Of a stretch of DNA of 64,000 nucleotides, positions 37,200-46,137 are shown piece by piece. The notes below the pieces were generated by a model, which was not told the origin of the DNA, searched no databases, and saw only the letters and a list, made by a program, of their open reading frames with translations. Position 1 is the stretch's first letter, and each line of letters opens with the position of its first letter. The stretch is from Flavobacterium sp. LHD-80 (GTDB lineage: Bacteria; Bacteroidota; Bacteroidia; Flavobacteriales; Flavobacteriaceae): contig NZ_JAVFVS010000001.1 of assembly GCF_030929605.1 (NCBI RefSeq), positions 186,001 to 250,000 of the forward strand, written 5' to 3'. The translations under genes and the position numbers were made by a program.

Positions 37200-37685
37200 A
37201 TGAAAAATCTGGCCTTATCATGTTTGCTAATTACTTGCATTGGATTCCAAAGCTGTAAAAACGAAGAAAAACAAAAAGAAATTGAAGCTGCGAAAGCCGA
37301 AGGCGAAAAAATTGTTAGCAGTGAATGTTATCAGGCAATTTATGAGAAAGATACGCTACAGCTTAAGTTGAATAAGTTGAAAAACGGAAAAATAGCTGGA
37401 AATATGATCATGAAAGTGGCTCAAGCAACAGAAACAACAGGTGAGATTTTGGGAGAATTTCATGGGGATACTTTGTTTGCCGATTATACTTTTGTTGAAG
37501 TAACGAATAAAAACAAAACGTTCAAAAACCCAATGGCATTTCTTAAAAAAGACAAACAGCTAATTCTTGGAAAAGGAGAGATGCAAACTACAATGGGGGT
37601 TACTTATTTGCTAAAAGATAAACCAATCGATTTTGATCGTGTAAAATATAAATTTGAGAGTGCAGAATGCGCAGATAAAAAATAA
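37200..37685 (+). CDS. Small lipoprotein, unknown function
   Basis: This 161-residue protein has a lipoprotein signal with lipobox 'IGFQSC' (Cys at about residue 19). The rest is a soluble domain with no family I can name. A charged stretch ('NEEKQKEIEAAKAEGEK') links the lipid anchor to a beta-rich region, with 'GEILGEFHGDTLFADYTF' and 'LILGKGEMQTTMGVTYLL' as likely strands. It should sit at the outer membrane, facing the periplasm. Terminators lie on both sides, so it is transcribed alone. Confidence 0.75.
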   Translation: MKNLALSCLLITCIGFQSCKNEEKQKEIEAAKAEGEKIVSSECYQAIYEKDTLQLKLNKLKNGKIAGNMIMKVAQATETTGEILGEFHGDTLFADYTFVEVTNKNKTFKNPMAFLKKDKQLILGKGEMQTTMGVTYLLKDKPIDFDRVKYKFESAECADKK

Positions 37686-37705
37686 AGAAGATTTTGTTTA
37701 TAACG

Positions 37706-37740
37706 ATCTTTGTCAAAGTTCAAAACTTTGACAAAGATTT
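37706..37740 (+). terminator. Hairpin after the lipoprotein gene
   Basis: Perfect 15-bp arms (ATCTTTGTCAAAGTT at 37706-37720, complement at 37724-37738) enclose a 3-nt loop. The T-run is short, so termination may be partial. The arm itself contains CTTTG-TCAAAG, a palindrome within the palindrome. Confidence 0.6.
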
Positions 37741-37754
37741 GATAATGCTGAAAT

Positions 37755-37788
37755 AAAAAGCCGTTTCTAATTTTAGAAACGGCTTTTT
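37755..37788. terminator. Bidirectional terminator between convergent genes
   Basis: AAAAAGCCGTTTCTAA and its exact complement around TT form a 16-bp stem with A5 on one side and T5 on the other. It can end both the lipoprotein transcript and that of the DUF1573 gene. Confidence 0.9.
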
Positions 37789-37810
37789 GTATTTTAAGAT
37801 TTTAATTTAT

Positions 37811-38191
37811 TTATAAAACTTCACCTTTAATTTTTAAGGCAACTCTTCCGTCAGGATAATTGACAGCATTGGTTTCTACGGTAATTGTTTTACGAATAGG
37901 GCCAGAAACCATATTGTATTTTACATCAATTTTTCCTTTTTTGCCAGGCTGAATCGCAGCGGCTGGTTTAGTAACTACAATAGAACTTACTGTCGATTCT
38001 GCTCCGATAATTAACAGTGGGGCATCGCCAGTATTGGTGAATTCAAAAGAGCGGACTCCATTATCACCTTTCGAAATTTTTCCATAATCAATTGTATTGT
38101 CCTGTGCCGAAAATTCGATTTTTGGGCCATTTTGCGCATAACCGATTGCGCTGAACAATACGATTGCAATGAACGAGGCAACATTTTTCAT
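37811..38191 (-). CDS. DUF1573 family exported protein
   Basis: This 126-residue protein has a signal peptide (ending 'IGYAQ') and one Ig-like DUF1573 domain. The domain core is 'DNTIDYGKISKGDNGVRSFE' followed by 'FTNTGDAPLLI'. 'IQPGKKGKIDVKYN' and 'GPIRKTITVETNA' are later strands. The fold resembles ASPM/SPD-2/hydin-type Ig domains. Function is unknown; the protein is periplasmic or surface-linked. It is common in Bacteroidota, often as here a single small gene. It is divergent from valS. Confidence 0.85.
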   Translation of the reverse strand: MKNVASFIAIVLFSAIGYAQNGPKIEFSAQDNTIDYGKISKGDNGVRSFEFTNTGDAPLLIIGAESTVSSIVVTKPAAAIQPGKKGKIDVKYNMVSGPIRKTITVETNAVNYPDGRVALKIKGEVL

Positions 38192-38328
38192 TTGAAATTA
38201 TTTTAAATTGTAAGTAAATATACATTCTTTTAATTAACACACAAATTAATAATTCGCTTTTTATAGTGTCTTTAATTATTTACTTTTGCTGTCAGTTATA
38301 ATTACAAAAATTGAACCAATTTTTCTGT

Positions 38329-38436
38329 TTAATTGTTTAATCGTTAATTCGTTTAATCGATTAATGATTTGAAAAAGCAAGAATCAATTAAACAGTTAAA
38401 CAAAAAAACGATTAAACAGTTAAACGATTAAACAAC
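38329..38436. repeat. Array of TTTAATCGTT / AACGATTAAA units upstream of valS
   Basis: The left part reads TGTTTAATTGTTTAATCGTT and ATTCGTTTAATCGATT. The right part holds the inverted form several times (AATTAAACAGTTAAAC, AAACGATTAAACAGTT, AAACGATTAAACAACC). The two parts can pair over about 30 bp. The array ends about 8 bp before the valS ATG, so it forms most of the mRNA leader. Confidence 0.75.
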
Positions 38437-38443
38437 CTAATAA

Positions 38444-41077
38444 ATGACAATTCCAGCACAATTTGACGCTAAGACGATTGAGAACAAATGGTATGATTAC
38501 TGGATGAAAAACAATTATTTTCATTCAGAACCAGATCATAGAACGCCGTATACTATTGTAATTCCACCGCCAAACGTCACTGGAGTCCTTCACATGGGAC
38601 ATATGTTGAACAATACGATTCAGGATGTTTTAATTCGTCGTGCACGTTTAAAAGGTTTCAACGCATGCTGGGTTCCGGGAACGGATCACGCATCGATTGC
38701 TACTGAAGCAAAAGTGGTGGCTAAATTAAAAGCAGAAGGAATCAATAAAAATGATTTAACTCGTGAAGAATTCCTAAAACACGCTTGGGAATGGACAGAC
38801 AAATATGGCGGAACAATCTTGGAGCAACTTAAGAAATTAGGTGCTTCGTGTGATTGGGAACGTACCAAATTTACTATGGATCCAGATATGTCAGCATCTG
38901 TAATTAAATCGTTTGTTGATTTATACAACAAAGGATTAATCTACAGAGGTTACCGAATGGTAAACTGGGATCCTGAAGCTAAAACGACTTTATCTGACGA
39001 AGAAGTTATTTACGAAGAACAACAAGGAAAATTATTTTTCTTAAAATATAAAATCGAAGGTTCAGAAGATTTCTTGACGATTGCTACAACGCGTCCTGAA
39101 ACTATTTTTGGAGATACTGCAATCTGTATCAATCCAAATGATGAGCGTTTTACACATTTAAAAGGTAAAAAAGCTATCGTTCCTATTTGTGGAAGAGTTA
39201 TTCCAATTATCGAAGACGAATATGTAGATGTTGAATTCGGAACAGGATGTTTGAAAGTAACGCCTGCACACGATATGAACGATAAAACTTTAGGAGAAAA
39301 ACACAATCTTGAAATCGTTGATATTTTTAATGAAGATGCTACATTAAACAGCTTCGGATTACATTATCAAGGAAAAGATCGTTTTGTGGTTCGTACTGAA
39401 ATTGCAAAAGAACTAGAAGAAATTGGAGCTTTGGCGAAGACCGAAATCCATTTAAATAAAGTTGGAACTTCTGAAAGAACCAAAGCGGTAATCGAACCAA
39501 GATTATCAGATCAATGGTTTTTGAAAATGGAAGATTTGGTAAAACCAGCGATAAAATCAGTTTTAGAAACAGGAGATATTAAATTACATCCAAAACGTTT
39601 CGAAAACACGTATGCACACTGGTTAAACAATATCCGCGATTGGAATATTTCTCGTCAATTGTGGTGGGGACAACAAATTCCTGCTTATTATTACGGAGAC
39701 GGAAAAGAAGATTTCGTAGTTGCAGAAAATATAGAAGACGCTTTAAAGTTAGCACAGGAAAAAACTAACAATTCACAATTAACCATTAACAATTTAACAC
39801 AAGATGTTGACGCGTTAGATACATGGTTTTCATCTTGGCTTTGGCCAATGTCAGTTTTCGGAGGAATTATGGATCCGGAAAGTGCAGATTACAAATATTA
39901 TTATCCAACAAATGACTTGGTTACGGGTCCGGATATTTTGTTTTTCTGGGTTGCCAGAATGATCATTGCAGGTTATGAATATGCGGGCGAAAAACCATTT
40001 ACAAATGTATATTTGACTGGTTTAGTTCGTGATAAACAACGTCGTAAAATGTCTAAGTCATTAGGGAATTCTCCTGATCCTTTAGATTTAATCGATGCTT
40101 TTGGAGCTGATGGTGTTCGTGTAGGATTGCTTTTAAGTGCTTCTGCAGGAAACGATATTATGTTTGATGAAGAATTATGTAATCAAGGAAAAGCGTTTTC
40201 AAACAAGATTTGGAATGCATTTAAATTGATTAAAGGTTGGGAAGTTTCTGAAACTATTCCACAGCCGGAATCATCAAAAGTGGCAATCGAATGGTACGAA
40301 GCGAAGTTGCAACAAACTTTAGTTGACATTGAAGATAATTTTGAGAAATACAGAATTTCAGATTCATTGATGGCCATTTATAAATTGGTTTGGGATGATT
40401 TCTGTTCTTGGTTCTTAGAAATGATCAAACCAGCTTACCAACAGCCAATTGATAGCGTAACTTTCGCGAAAGCGATCGAAATGTTAGAAAGTAATTTGAA
40501 ATTACTTCACCCATTTATGCCTTTCTTGACAGAGGAAATTTGGCAATTAATTGCTGAAAGAACCCCGGAAGAAGCTTTAATCGTTTCGACTTGGCCAGAA
40601 TTAAAACCGTTTGATGCAAAATTGATTTCAGATTTTGAAAACTCAATTGAAGTAATTTCAGGAATCAGAACGATCAGAAAAGACAAAAATATTCCGTTTA
40701 AAGATGCAATCGAATTGAAAGGAATCAACAGCGAGAATGTTTCAACGTATTTTGATTCAATTATAACGAAATTAGGAAACGTTTCGGCTTTCGAATATGT
40801 TTCTGAAAAAGTAGACGGAGCATTGTCTTTCCGTGTAAAATCAAATGAATATTTCATTCCGATTACAGGAAATATTGATGTTGAAGCTGAAATCAAAAAG
40901 CTGACAGAAGAATTGAATTACACAAAAGGATTCTTGAAATCTGTTGAAGCAAAACTTTCAAACGAGAAATTCGTAAACGGAGCTCCGGAAAAAGTCTTAA
41001 ACATTGAAAAACAAAAACAAGCTGATGCTTTGGCAAAAATTGCTACAATTGAGCAGAGTTTGGCTGGTTTGAAATAA
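38444..41077 (+). CDS. valS: Valyl-tRNA synthetase
   Basis: This 877-residue class I synthetase charges tRNA-Val and edits mischarged threonine. The HIGH motif is 'PPPNVTGVLHMGHMLNN' near residue 45. The CP1 editing domain lies at about 190-350 ('TTRPETIFGDTA', 'GTGCLKVTPAHDMND'). KMSKS appears as 'RRKMSKSLGNSPDP' near 532. The anticodon-binding domain follows, then a C-terminal coiled coil ('IKKLTEELNYTKGFLKSVEA'). Length is normal. A patch near residue 445 ('NNSQLTINNL') is encoded by a stretch that resembles AATTAACAATTAACA intergenic repeats. The leader is made of TTTAATCGTT repeats, and a strong terminator follows. Confidence 0.96.
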   Translation: MTIPAQFDAKTIENKWYDYWMKNNYFHSEPDHRTPYTIVIPPPNVTGVLHMGHMLNNTIQDVLIRRARLKGFNACWVPGTDHASIATEAKVVAKLKAEGINKNDLTREEFLKHAWEWTDKYGGTILEQLKKLGASCDWERTKFTMDPDMSASVIKSFVDLYNKGLIYRGYRMVNWDPEAKTTLSDEEVIYEEQQGKLFFLKYKIEGSEDFLTIATTRPETIFGDTAICINPNDERFTHLKGKKAIVPICGRVIPIIEDEYVDVEFGTGCLKVTPAHDMNDKTLGEKHNLEIVDIFNEDATLNSFGLHYQGKDRFVVRTEIAKELEEIGALAKTEIHLNKVGTSERTKAVIEPRLSDQWFLKMEDLVKPAIKSVLETGDIKLHPKRFENTYAHWLNNIRDWNISRQLWWGQQIPAYYYGDGKEDFVVAENIEDALKLAQEKTNNSQLTINNLTQDVDALDTWFSSWLWPMSVFGGIMDPESADYKYYYPTNDLVTGPDILFFWVARMIIAGYEYAGEKPFTNVYLTGLVRDKQRRKMSKSLGNSPDPLDLIDAFGADGVRVGLLLSASAGNDIMFDEELCNQGKAFSNKIWNAFKLIKGWEVSETIPQPESSKVAIEWYEAKLQQTLVDIEDNFEKYRISDSLMAIYKLVWDDFCSWFLEMIKPAYQQPIDSVTFAKAIEMLESNLKLLHPFMPFLTEEIWQLIAERTPEEALIVSTWPELKPFDAKLISDFENSIEVISGIRTIRKDKNIPFKDAIELKGINSENVSTYFDSIITKLGNVSAFEYVSEKVDGALSFRVKSNEYFIPITGNIDVEAEIKKLTEELNYTKGFLKSVEAKLSNEKFVNGAPEKVLNIEKQKQADALAKIATIEQSLAGLK

Positions 41078-41107
41078 GAAATAGAGTTTCTATTACTTTA
41101 TAAAATT

Positions 41108-41147
41108 AAACCCGACAGGTTTCAAAACCTGTCGGGTTTGTTGTTTT
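41108..41147 (+). terminator. Terminator after valS
   Basis: AAACCCGACAGGTTT (41108-41122) and its complement (41125-41139) form a 15-bp perfect stem followed by a T-rich tract, 30 bp after the stop. The CCCGACAGGTTT unit is, from memory, a common one in Flavobacterium genomes. Confidence 0.9.
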
Positions 41148-41158
41148 TATACATGCAG

Positions 41159-41189
41159 TTTGTCATTCCGAGGAACGAGGAATGACAAA
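41159..41189. repeat. Shrunken copy of the TTTGTCATTTCGAGGAACGAG element
   Basis: TTTGTCATTCC (41159-41169) and GGAATGACAAA (41179-41189) flank GAGGAACGA. This is the outer arm of the elements at 623-730 and 9678-9779 with the 44-nt loop and inner arms missing. It lies between convergent valS and the permease gene. Confidence 0.8.
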
Positions 41190-41196
41190 AAACGCG

Positions 41197-42510
41197 TTAC
41201 TTTCTTCTTTTCAAAACCAAAAACAAAGGATAAGAAACCACAGTAATTCCAATAATAATAGCAAAACCTTTTGGATCGCTGTAAATAAATCCAAGTAACA
41301 ACGCGATAGAGACAATTATTGCAATTATAGTGGTCCACGGATACCAAAAAGAGCGATATGGCCTTGGTAAATCTGGCTCTTTAGTTCTTAATTTTAAAAG
41401 TGAATAATAGGCTAATCCCCAAACAATAATTGACATAAAGGCGGCGAAAGAAAACAGAACTTCAAAAGAACCAATACAGATTAAAAACAAACTGAAAAGC
41501 GATGAAATTAAAAGCGCTACAATTGGCGTTCCGCCTTTATTGACCTGAGTTCCTCTTTCGATAAAAAAACCGTCACGACTTAGTCCGTAAAGGATTCTTG
41601 GTGGAATCATCATAAAAGCATTCAAAATACTAATTAGAGAGAAAATTGAAATTACGGTAACTACAATTGCTCCATTTTCTCCAAAAAGAGCTTTTGCAAC
41701 ATCTGCAGCAGCAAGATTTGATTTGGCCAAAGTTTCAATTGGTAATACATGAAAAAAAGCTGCATTTACTAAAATATAAATGGCTACTACAAGCAAAACA
41801 CCACTGTACAAGGATTTCGGAATATTTTTGCTTGGATCGTCATTTTCTTCTGCAAAAAAGCAAACGGCGTTCCAGCCATTATAAGTTCCAATGATAAGCT
41901 GTAACGATTTGAAAAATCCAAAAATAAGTCCGATTTGAAAGATTGAACTGTCGGTTTTGATTTTTGGAACATCAATTCCGGAATAAATAAAACAAGCAAT
42001 GATTAAAGCAACAAAACAAATCACTTTTAGTAAACTTGTAATTTGCTGAATAACGCTTCCGTTTTTGACACCACTTAAATGAAGTAATACAAAAGCAACT
42101 AACAAAGAAATGGATATTACAGTAGAATAATTGGCAAGAGATGGGAATAAAATAATTGAATATTCGCTAATCACTATACAGTAAAAAGCAGGAGGAATCG
42201 CATTGACAATATAATCAAACCAACCCGATAAAAATCCGGCATATTCGCCTAAAGCTCTTTTGATATAATTATATGATCCACCAGCTTTTGGCAGCATTGT
42301 AGACAATTCTGAATAGGAATTGGCTCCTAGTAAAACGTATAAACCTCCAAATAACCAAGAAGCGATAATGAGCCAATAATTGTTTAATAAATGTGCAATG
42401 TCGCCTGGTGTGCGCAAAATCCCGACTCCAATTGTTCCGCCAATTAATACTGCAATGTTAAAACTTAATCCAAGTGTTTTTTTTAATTGGTTTTGTTTGG
42501 AATCTGACAT
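41197..42510 (-). CDS. APC-family amino acid permease
   Basis: This 437-residue inner-membrane protein has 12 hydrophobic segments. The APC signature in TM1 is 'VLIGGTIGVGILRTPG' near residue 20, and 'PKAGGSYNYIKRALGEYAGF' near 75 is the conserved loop after TM2. The later helices show 'IIGTYNGWNAVCFFAEE' near 205. It is closest to LAT/YhdG-like transporters, which exchange or import amino acids using a cation gradient. Substrate cannot be read from sequence. It stands alone, with a hairpin downstream of the neighbouring TonB receptor gene separating the two. Confidence 0.88.
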   Translation of the reverse strand: MSDSKQNQLKKTLGLSFNIAVLIGGTIGVGILRTPGDIAHLLNNYWLIIASWLFGGLYVLLGANSYSELSTMLPKAGGSYNYIKRALGEYAGFLSGWFDYIVNAIPPAFYCIVISEYSIILFPSLANYSTVISISLLVAFVLLHLSGVKNGSVIQQITSLLKVICFVALIIACFIYSGIDVPKIKTDSSIFQIGLIFGFFKSLQLIIGTYNGWNAVCFFAEENDDPSKNIPKSLYSGVLLVVAIYILVNAAFFHVLPIETLAKSNLAAADVAKALFGENGAIVVTVISIFSLISILNAFMMIPPRILYGLSRDGFFIERGTQVNKGGTPIVALLISSLFSLFLICIGSFEVLFSFAAFMSIIVWGLAYYSLLKLRTKEPDLPRPYRSFWYPWTTIIAIIVSIALLLGFIYSDPKGFAIIIGITVVSYPLFLVLKRRK

Positions 42511-42588
42511 AGAATTTGGTTTTGTTTAAGATGGATAATTTAAAACAAAAATAGAGATAATTAAGAGGACTTTCTTTTACTGAAAAAT

Positions 42589-42620
42589 AAAAACCTCATT
42601 TATTGCTAAATGAGGTTTTT
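42589..42620 (-). terminator. Terminator downstream of the first TonB receptor
   Basis: AAAAACCTCATTTA and TAAATGAGGTTTTT form a 14-bp perfect stem around TTGC. The A-run at the left end gives a T-run for minus-strand transcripts. Confidence 0.85.
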
Positions 42621-42707
42621 GTTGAAATTTAAACCAAAACTTTCACTGCTTTTTTAGAAAAACAAAGAGAAGAATAGTTTTAACAAATTAAAATCTAATT
42701 CAAAAAT

Positions 42708-44990
42708 TTAGAATTTGTATCGTAAGCTTGTCATGATTTGACGAGGTGCAATTGGATTTACACTATAGTTTTCGTGAACCGTGTAATTAAGTTCATTTGT
42801 AATGTTTGATAATCGGCATAAGATTGAGAATTTCTTCCAGTCATATCCAAGAGAAGCATCTACAGTAACATATCCTTCTAGAGGGATATCACGATCTCTA
42901 ATTGTTACTACATAAGTTGGCGGATTTGTTGCAGGTACAACAGGAGTCCATAAATAATCATCATTCCAACCTCCTGTACGATCACCAATATAATTTCCAA
43001 TAGCTCCAAAAGTTAATCCTTTTAATAAACCGCTAGGTAATTTGTAGAAAAAGCTCAAATTGGCAGTATTTTTTGGAGTTCTTGCTAAAATATCTCCAAC
43101 AACAAGACTTCCGTTTGTTCCAGATGATTTAGATACTTTGGTTTCATTAAAACTGTAACCAGCCATAATGCTTAATCCTTCAAGAGGATTAGCTGTAATA
43201 TCAATTTCAACTCCTTTTCCTTTCGTAGCACCAACTAATTCTTTAATCGCAGTATTTGTATTTTGTGTAACACCATCAGCTAAATAAGGAGCCGTTTGCG
43301 CTAAATTGTTATTTGTAATTTGATAAACGGTAACGTTTGTACTCAATAAACCTCTCCAGAAATCTTTTTTCACACCCACCTCATATTGGTCGATAATAGA
43401 AGGATCTAAAGGTTTTAAATCTGCAGTAGTTCCTGTATTTGGTGTAAAAGAGTTAGAGTAACTTGCAAATAAAGATAAATCTTTAGTAGGCTGAACAACC
43501 AATCCCGCTTTAGGTGAAAAAGCTTTGTTTATAGTTTTAGCGCCATCAACTGCTACTGCATCATCAAGAGAAGTTGTGATAACACCTTTTGTAACTACTT
43601 CTTTTGAAGTTGTAACGTAACTTTCTTGCCATGACCAACGCAATCCTGCTAACACTTTAATATGTTTTGTAACCGAAATCAAATCCTGAGCATAAGCACC
43701 AAAACGTTGTGTATTTGTAGTTGCTAATTGTGTAGCTCTAGTTGGATAAGGTACATTAAGACTTTGCGTGCTGTAATCGTAATTATAAAGATTTATTGGT
43801 GTAGCTTCGGTCGTAATTGCAGTTGTCGAAGTTGGTGTTGCATAAAAACCATACGTATAACTTGGAGCAATAGAATTTTCATAATCAACGCCAGTAAATA
43901 ATTGGTGTTTAATTTTTCCTGTATTGAAAATTCCTTGTAAACTTAATTGATCACCAAAAATGTTTTCAGCACCATCAGATTTGGTTAAACCACGTTTCCA
44001 GTTTCCATTTGCTTCAATTGTACTTAATTGCGCTGTAGAAGTTTGTGTTCTTCTGTATGTTTGATAAGACGAATTGAAGTTCAATTTCCAATTTTTATTG
44101 AAGTCATGATTAAACAACATGGAAGCACTAGAAGATTTTGTATTTGCAGTAGACCAAAGTGCTCCAAAGAACTCATTACGAGGCAAATCTAAAATTGTTT
44201 TTCCGTAGATTCCGGTACCAAAATCAGGAGTCCAGTCTGCACTTAAATAATCTCCTTGCAATGTAATTTGAGTTTTATCTGAAAGATGAAACAAAAGCGA
44301 TGGGTTGATGTAAATACGTTCGTTTTTTACAAAATCTCTAAAGCTTTCTGAGTTCTCGTAAGATCCAGTAAAACGGTATGCAATAGATTTATTTAATGGT
44401 CCGTAAAAGTCGATAGATGGCTTATAGTACGAATAACTTCCTATTTGCATAGATGCCTCGCCACCTTCTGTGAATTTTGGTGTTTTGGTAACCAAGTTCA
44501 TAATTCCACCTGGAGCAACATTTCCATACAATAAGGCTGAACCTCCTTTTAAGAATTCTACTTTTTCTAAAGAAGAAACTTCTGGAATAGAACCCGCATT
44601 GTAACGGAAACTGTTTTTGAACATATTGTTTGCACTCATATCATAACCTCTCGAAAAGAATGATTCTTGTGCACCACCACGAGCAGATCCTACATAAACA
44701 CCATTTAAGTTTTTTACTACTTCACTTAATCTGATTGCTTGTTGCTGTTCGATTACTTCGCTTCCAATAATCTGAACACTTTGTGGCAAGTCCATAACTT
44801 TAATTCCTGAACGCGCTGCTTCAATTGGTTTTTTAGGCTTGTTTGCTGTGATTAAAACTTCATTTAAGATTTCTCCTTTTTTGTTTTTAACAGTATCACT
44901 TACAGTTGTGGTATTTTCTGCACTTGTAAATTCTTGGCTATAAGCACCGAAACTTATAAAAGATAAAGCAAGTAGTAAACTATGTTTCAT
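42708..44990 (-). CDS. TonB-dependent siderophore receptor
   Basis: This 760-residue outer-membrane receptor has a signal peptide (ending 'GAYSQ') and a plug domain ('LPQSVQIIGSEVIEQQ', 'RGYDMSANN', 'SLEKVEFLKGGSALLYGNVA', 'GGIMNLVTKTP'). A 22-strand barrel follows and ends in Phe ('QIMTSLRYKF'). The plug sequence is that of the FhuE/ferrichrome-type siderophore receptors, which import ferric siderophores with TonB energy. Unlike the two other receptors in this block, it lacks the N-terminal CarboxypepD_reg-like domain. It has its own promoter (45028-45058). A DUF4198 gene lies upstream on the same strand but is cut off by a terminator. Confidence 0.9.
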   Translation of the reverse strand: MKHSLLLALSFISFGAYSQEFTSAENTTTVSDTVKNKKGEILNEVLITANKPKKPIEAARSGIKVMDLPQSVQIIGSEVIEQQQAIRLSEVVKNLNGVYVGSARGGAQESFFSRGYDMSANNMFKNSFRYNAGSIPEVSSLEKVEFLKGGSALLYGNVAPGGIMNLVTKTPKFTEGGEASMQIGSYSYYKPSIDFYGPLNKSIAYRFTGSYENSESFRDFVKNERIYINPSLLFHLSDKTQITLQGDYLSADWTPDFGTGIYGKTILDLPRNEFFGALWSTANTKSSSASMLFNHDFNKNWKLNFNSSYQTYRRTQTSTAQLSTIEANGNWKRGLTKSDGAENIFGDQLSLQGIFNTGKIKHQLFTGVDYENSIAPSYTYGFYATPTSTTAITTEATPINLYNYDYSTQSLNVPYPTRATQLATTNTQRFGAYAQDLISVTKHIKVLAGLRWSWQESYVTTSKEVVTKGVITTSLDDAVAVDGAKTINKAFSPKAGLVVQPTKDLSLFASYSNSFTPNTGTTADLKPLDPSIIDQYEVGVKKDFWRGLLSTNVTVYQITNNNLAQTAPYLADGVTQNTNTAIKELVGATKGKGVEIDITANPLEGLSIMAGYSFNETKVSKSSGTNGSLVVGDILARTPKNTANLSFFYKLPSGLLKGLTFGAIGNYIGDRTGGWNDDYLWTPVVPATNPPTYVVTIRDRDIPLEGYVTVDASLGYDWKKFSILCRLSNITNELNYTVHENYSVNPIAPRQIMTSLRYKF

Positions 44991-45027
44991 GTGATTTATT
45001 TAGATTTAATAAAAATAATTTTTTGTG

Positions 45028-45058
45028 CAAATATACAGTTACATATAGCGTTTAACAA
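45028..45058 (-). promoter_or_regulatory. Promoter of the first TonB receptor
   Basis: On the minus strand, TTG (45058-45056), 20 nt, then TATATTTG (45035-45028) is a consensus Bacteroidota promoter. It gives a leader of about 30 nt before the ATG at 44990. Confidence 0.7.
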
Positions 45059-45132
45059 AATTTATAAAAGGATTTTCTTACTTAAAGTTGTATTAGTTTT
45101 GCCTTAAGATTAGCTTAAGATTTTGGTTTTTA

Positions 45133-45156
45133 CATTCTAATTTATTATTTAGAATG
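45133..45156. promoter_or_regulatory. CATTCTAA-N8-TTAGAATG inverted repeat, candidate operator
   Basis: Perfect 8-bp arms (45133-45140 and 45149-45156) flank TTTATTAT, and the right side reads TTATTTAGAATG. TTATTTAGAAT also occurs at 46104 and 55841, each near an iron-block promoter. Here it lies about 75 bp upstream of the receptor's -33 element. Confidence 0.45.
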
Positions 45157-45180
45157 GTTTTAAAGAATTGGATTGAAAAC

Positions 45181-45212
45181 AAAAAAACCTTGCTCTTACG
45201 AACAAGGTTTTT
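45181..45212 (-). terminator. Terminator downstream of the DUF4198 gene
   Basis: AAAAAACCTTG and CAAGGTTTTTT arms around CTCTTACGAA form an 11-bp stem with a T-run on the minus strand. It separates the DUF4198 gene from the TonB receptor gene. Confidence 0.85.
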
Positions 45213-45245
45213 TACTAAGACTAATTTAAAAATGAAGGGGTATTA

Positions 45246-45971
45246 TTATTTTACAGCAATTTGGTAAGTAGCCATTTTCCAAATTTCATCATATTTTTTG
45301 CCGTTATGTTCTCCAGATGATTTGTCTGTGTGCGCATATTCAACCATATAATTTCCTGACCAGATAGGAGTAAATGAAAATTCACCTTTATCGTTTGTCC
45401 ATAATTCTTTTTCCCAGCCGTTTGGAGCTATTACTTTAATTTTTGTTTCTTTTGCTATAGCGCCATCATAAGAAGCTACGCCACTAATTTTGCTGTCTTT
45501 TTTTGCAACGTCTGCATTTTCTGAGAAAACAGCAATCTTATTGGTGTTTGATGTAATGTTGTTTCCTGTAGCTTTGTTTCCAACAACAACAGTTGCACTT
45601 GAATTGTAATCTAATTTCATTGTTCCATAAACATCTTTAACCGTATGGTGCATTACAATAGTATAAACCCCATCTTCATCTGGTGTAAAAAACGCTTGGT
45701 ATTTATTATCTAAAGCTTTTGAAGTAAGTTTAGTTTCTTTTTTTGATGGACTGATAACTACTAAAGAGAAATCTTTTAAATCTGAAAACCATTTGTCAGC
45801 TTTTGTAATATCGTTTTCAGAAAATTCTCCAAAATAAACTGAAATTTCTTGTGCTTTTCCTTTAACTCCTGTCGATTTTGTTTCGATCCAAAGTGCATGA
45901 GCAAATAATTGTGGACTTGCAACTAACATTAAAAGTAAAAATGTAATTGTTTTTAAAGTTTTCGATTTCAT
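45246..45971 (-). CDS. DUF4198 family exported protein
   Basis: This 241-residue protein has a signal peptide (ending 'LFAHA'). It begins with 'HALWIETK', the His-rich start seen in DUF4198/NikM-like proteins, whose mature N terminus often binds metal. Two Ig-like parts follow; the second has 'ETKIKVIAPNGWEKELWTN' and 'FTPIWSGNYMVEYAHTDK'. Such proteins are linked to uptake of metals or to TonB receptors. Its consensus promoter (46071-46100) abuts a palindrome shared with other iron genes, which supports a metal-related role. The function itself is inferred. Confidence 0.75.
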   Translation of the reverse strand: MKSKTLKTITFLLLMLVASPQLFAHALWIETKSTGVKGKAQEISVYFGEFSENDITKADKWFSDLKDFSLVVISPSKKETKLTSKALDNKYQAFFTPDEDGVYTIVMHHTVKDVYGTMKLDYNSSATVVVGNKATGNNITSNTNKIAVFSENADVAKKDSKISGVASYDGAIAKETKIKVIAPNGWEKELWTNDKGEFSFTPIWSGNYMVEYAHTDKSSGEHNGKKYDEIWKMATYQIAVK

Positions 45972-46070
45972 AATAATTAAGATTAATAGTTTTTAGAAAT
46001 TTCTTTTGCAATTTTTAATGCCAAAGAAATAATTGAATAGCTGACTTTGCTTGCCTGCCGAAATTAAATG

Positions 46071-46100
46071 CAAATATAAAGTTTAAAATCAGTTTAGCAA
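46071..46100 (-). promoter_or_regulatory. Promoter of the DUF4198 gene
   Basis: On the minus strand, TTG (46100-46098), 19 nt, then TATATTTG (46078-46071). The leader is about 95 nt. The -33 element lies inside the left arm of the inverted repeat at 46093-46137. Confidence 0.7.
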
Positions 46101-46137
46101 TTCTTATTTAGAATAAATATTAATAATAATTGCTAAA
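46093..46137. promoter_or_regulatory. Nested palindromes overlapping the DUF4198 promoter, candidate operator
   Basis: The outer pair TTTAGCAATT (46093-46102) and AATTGCTAAA (46128-46137) is perfect. Inside lies TTATTTA-GAA-TAAATAT (46104-46120), which matches the palindrome at 55841-55857 in all but one base. The outer left arm covers the -33 TTG, so a bound repressor would block RNA polymerase. Confidence 0.5.
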
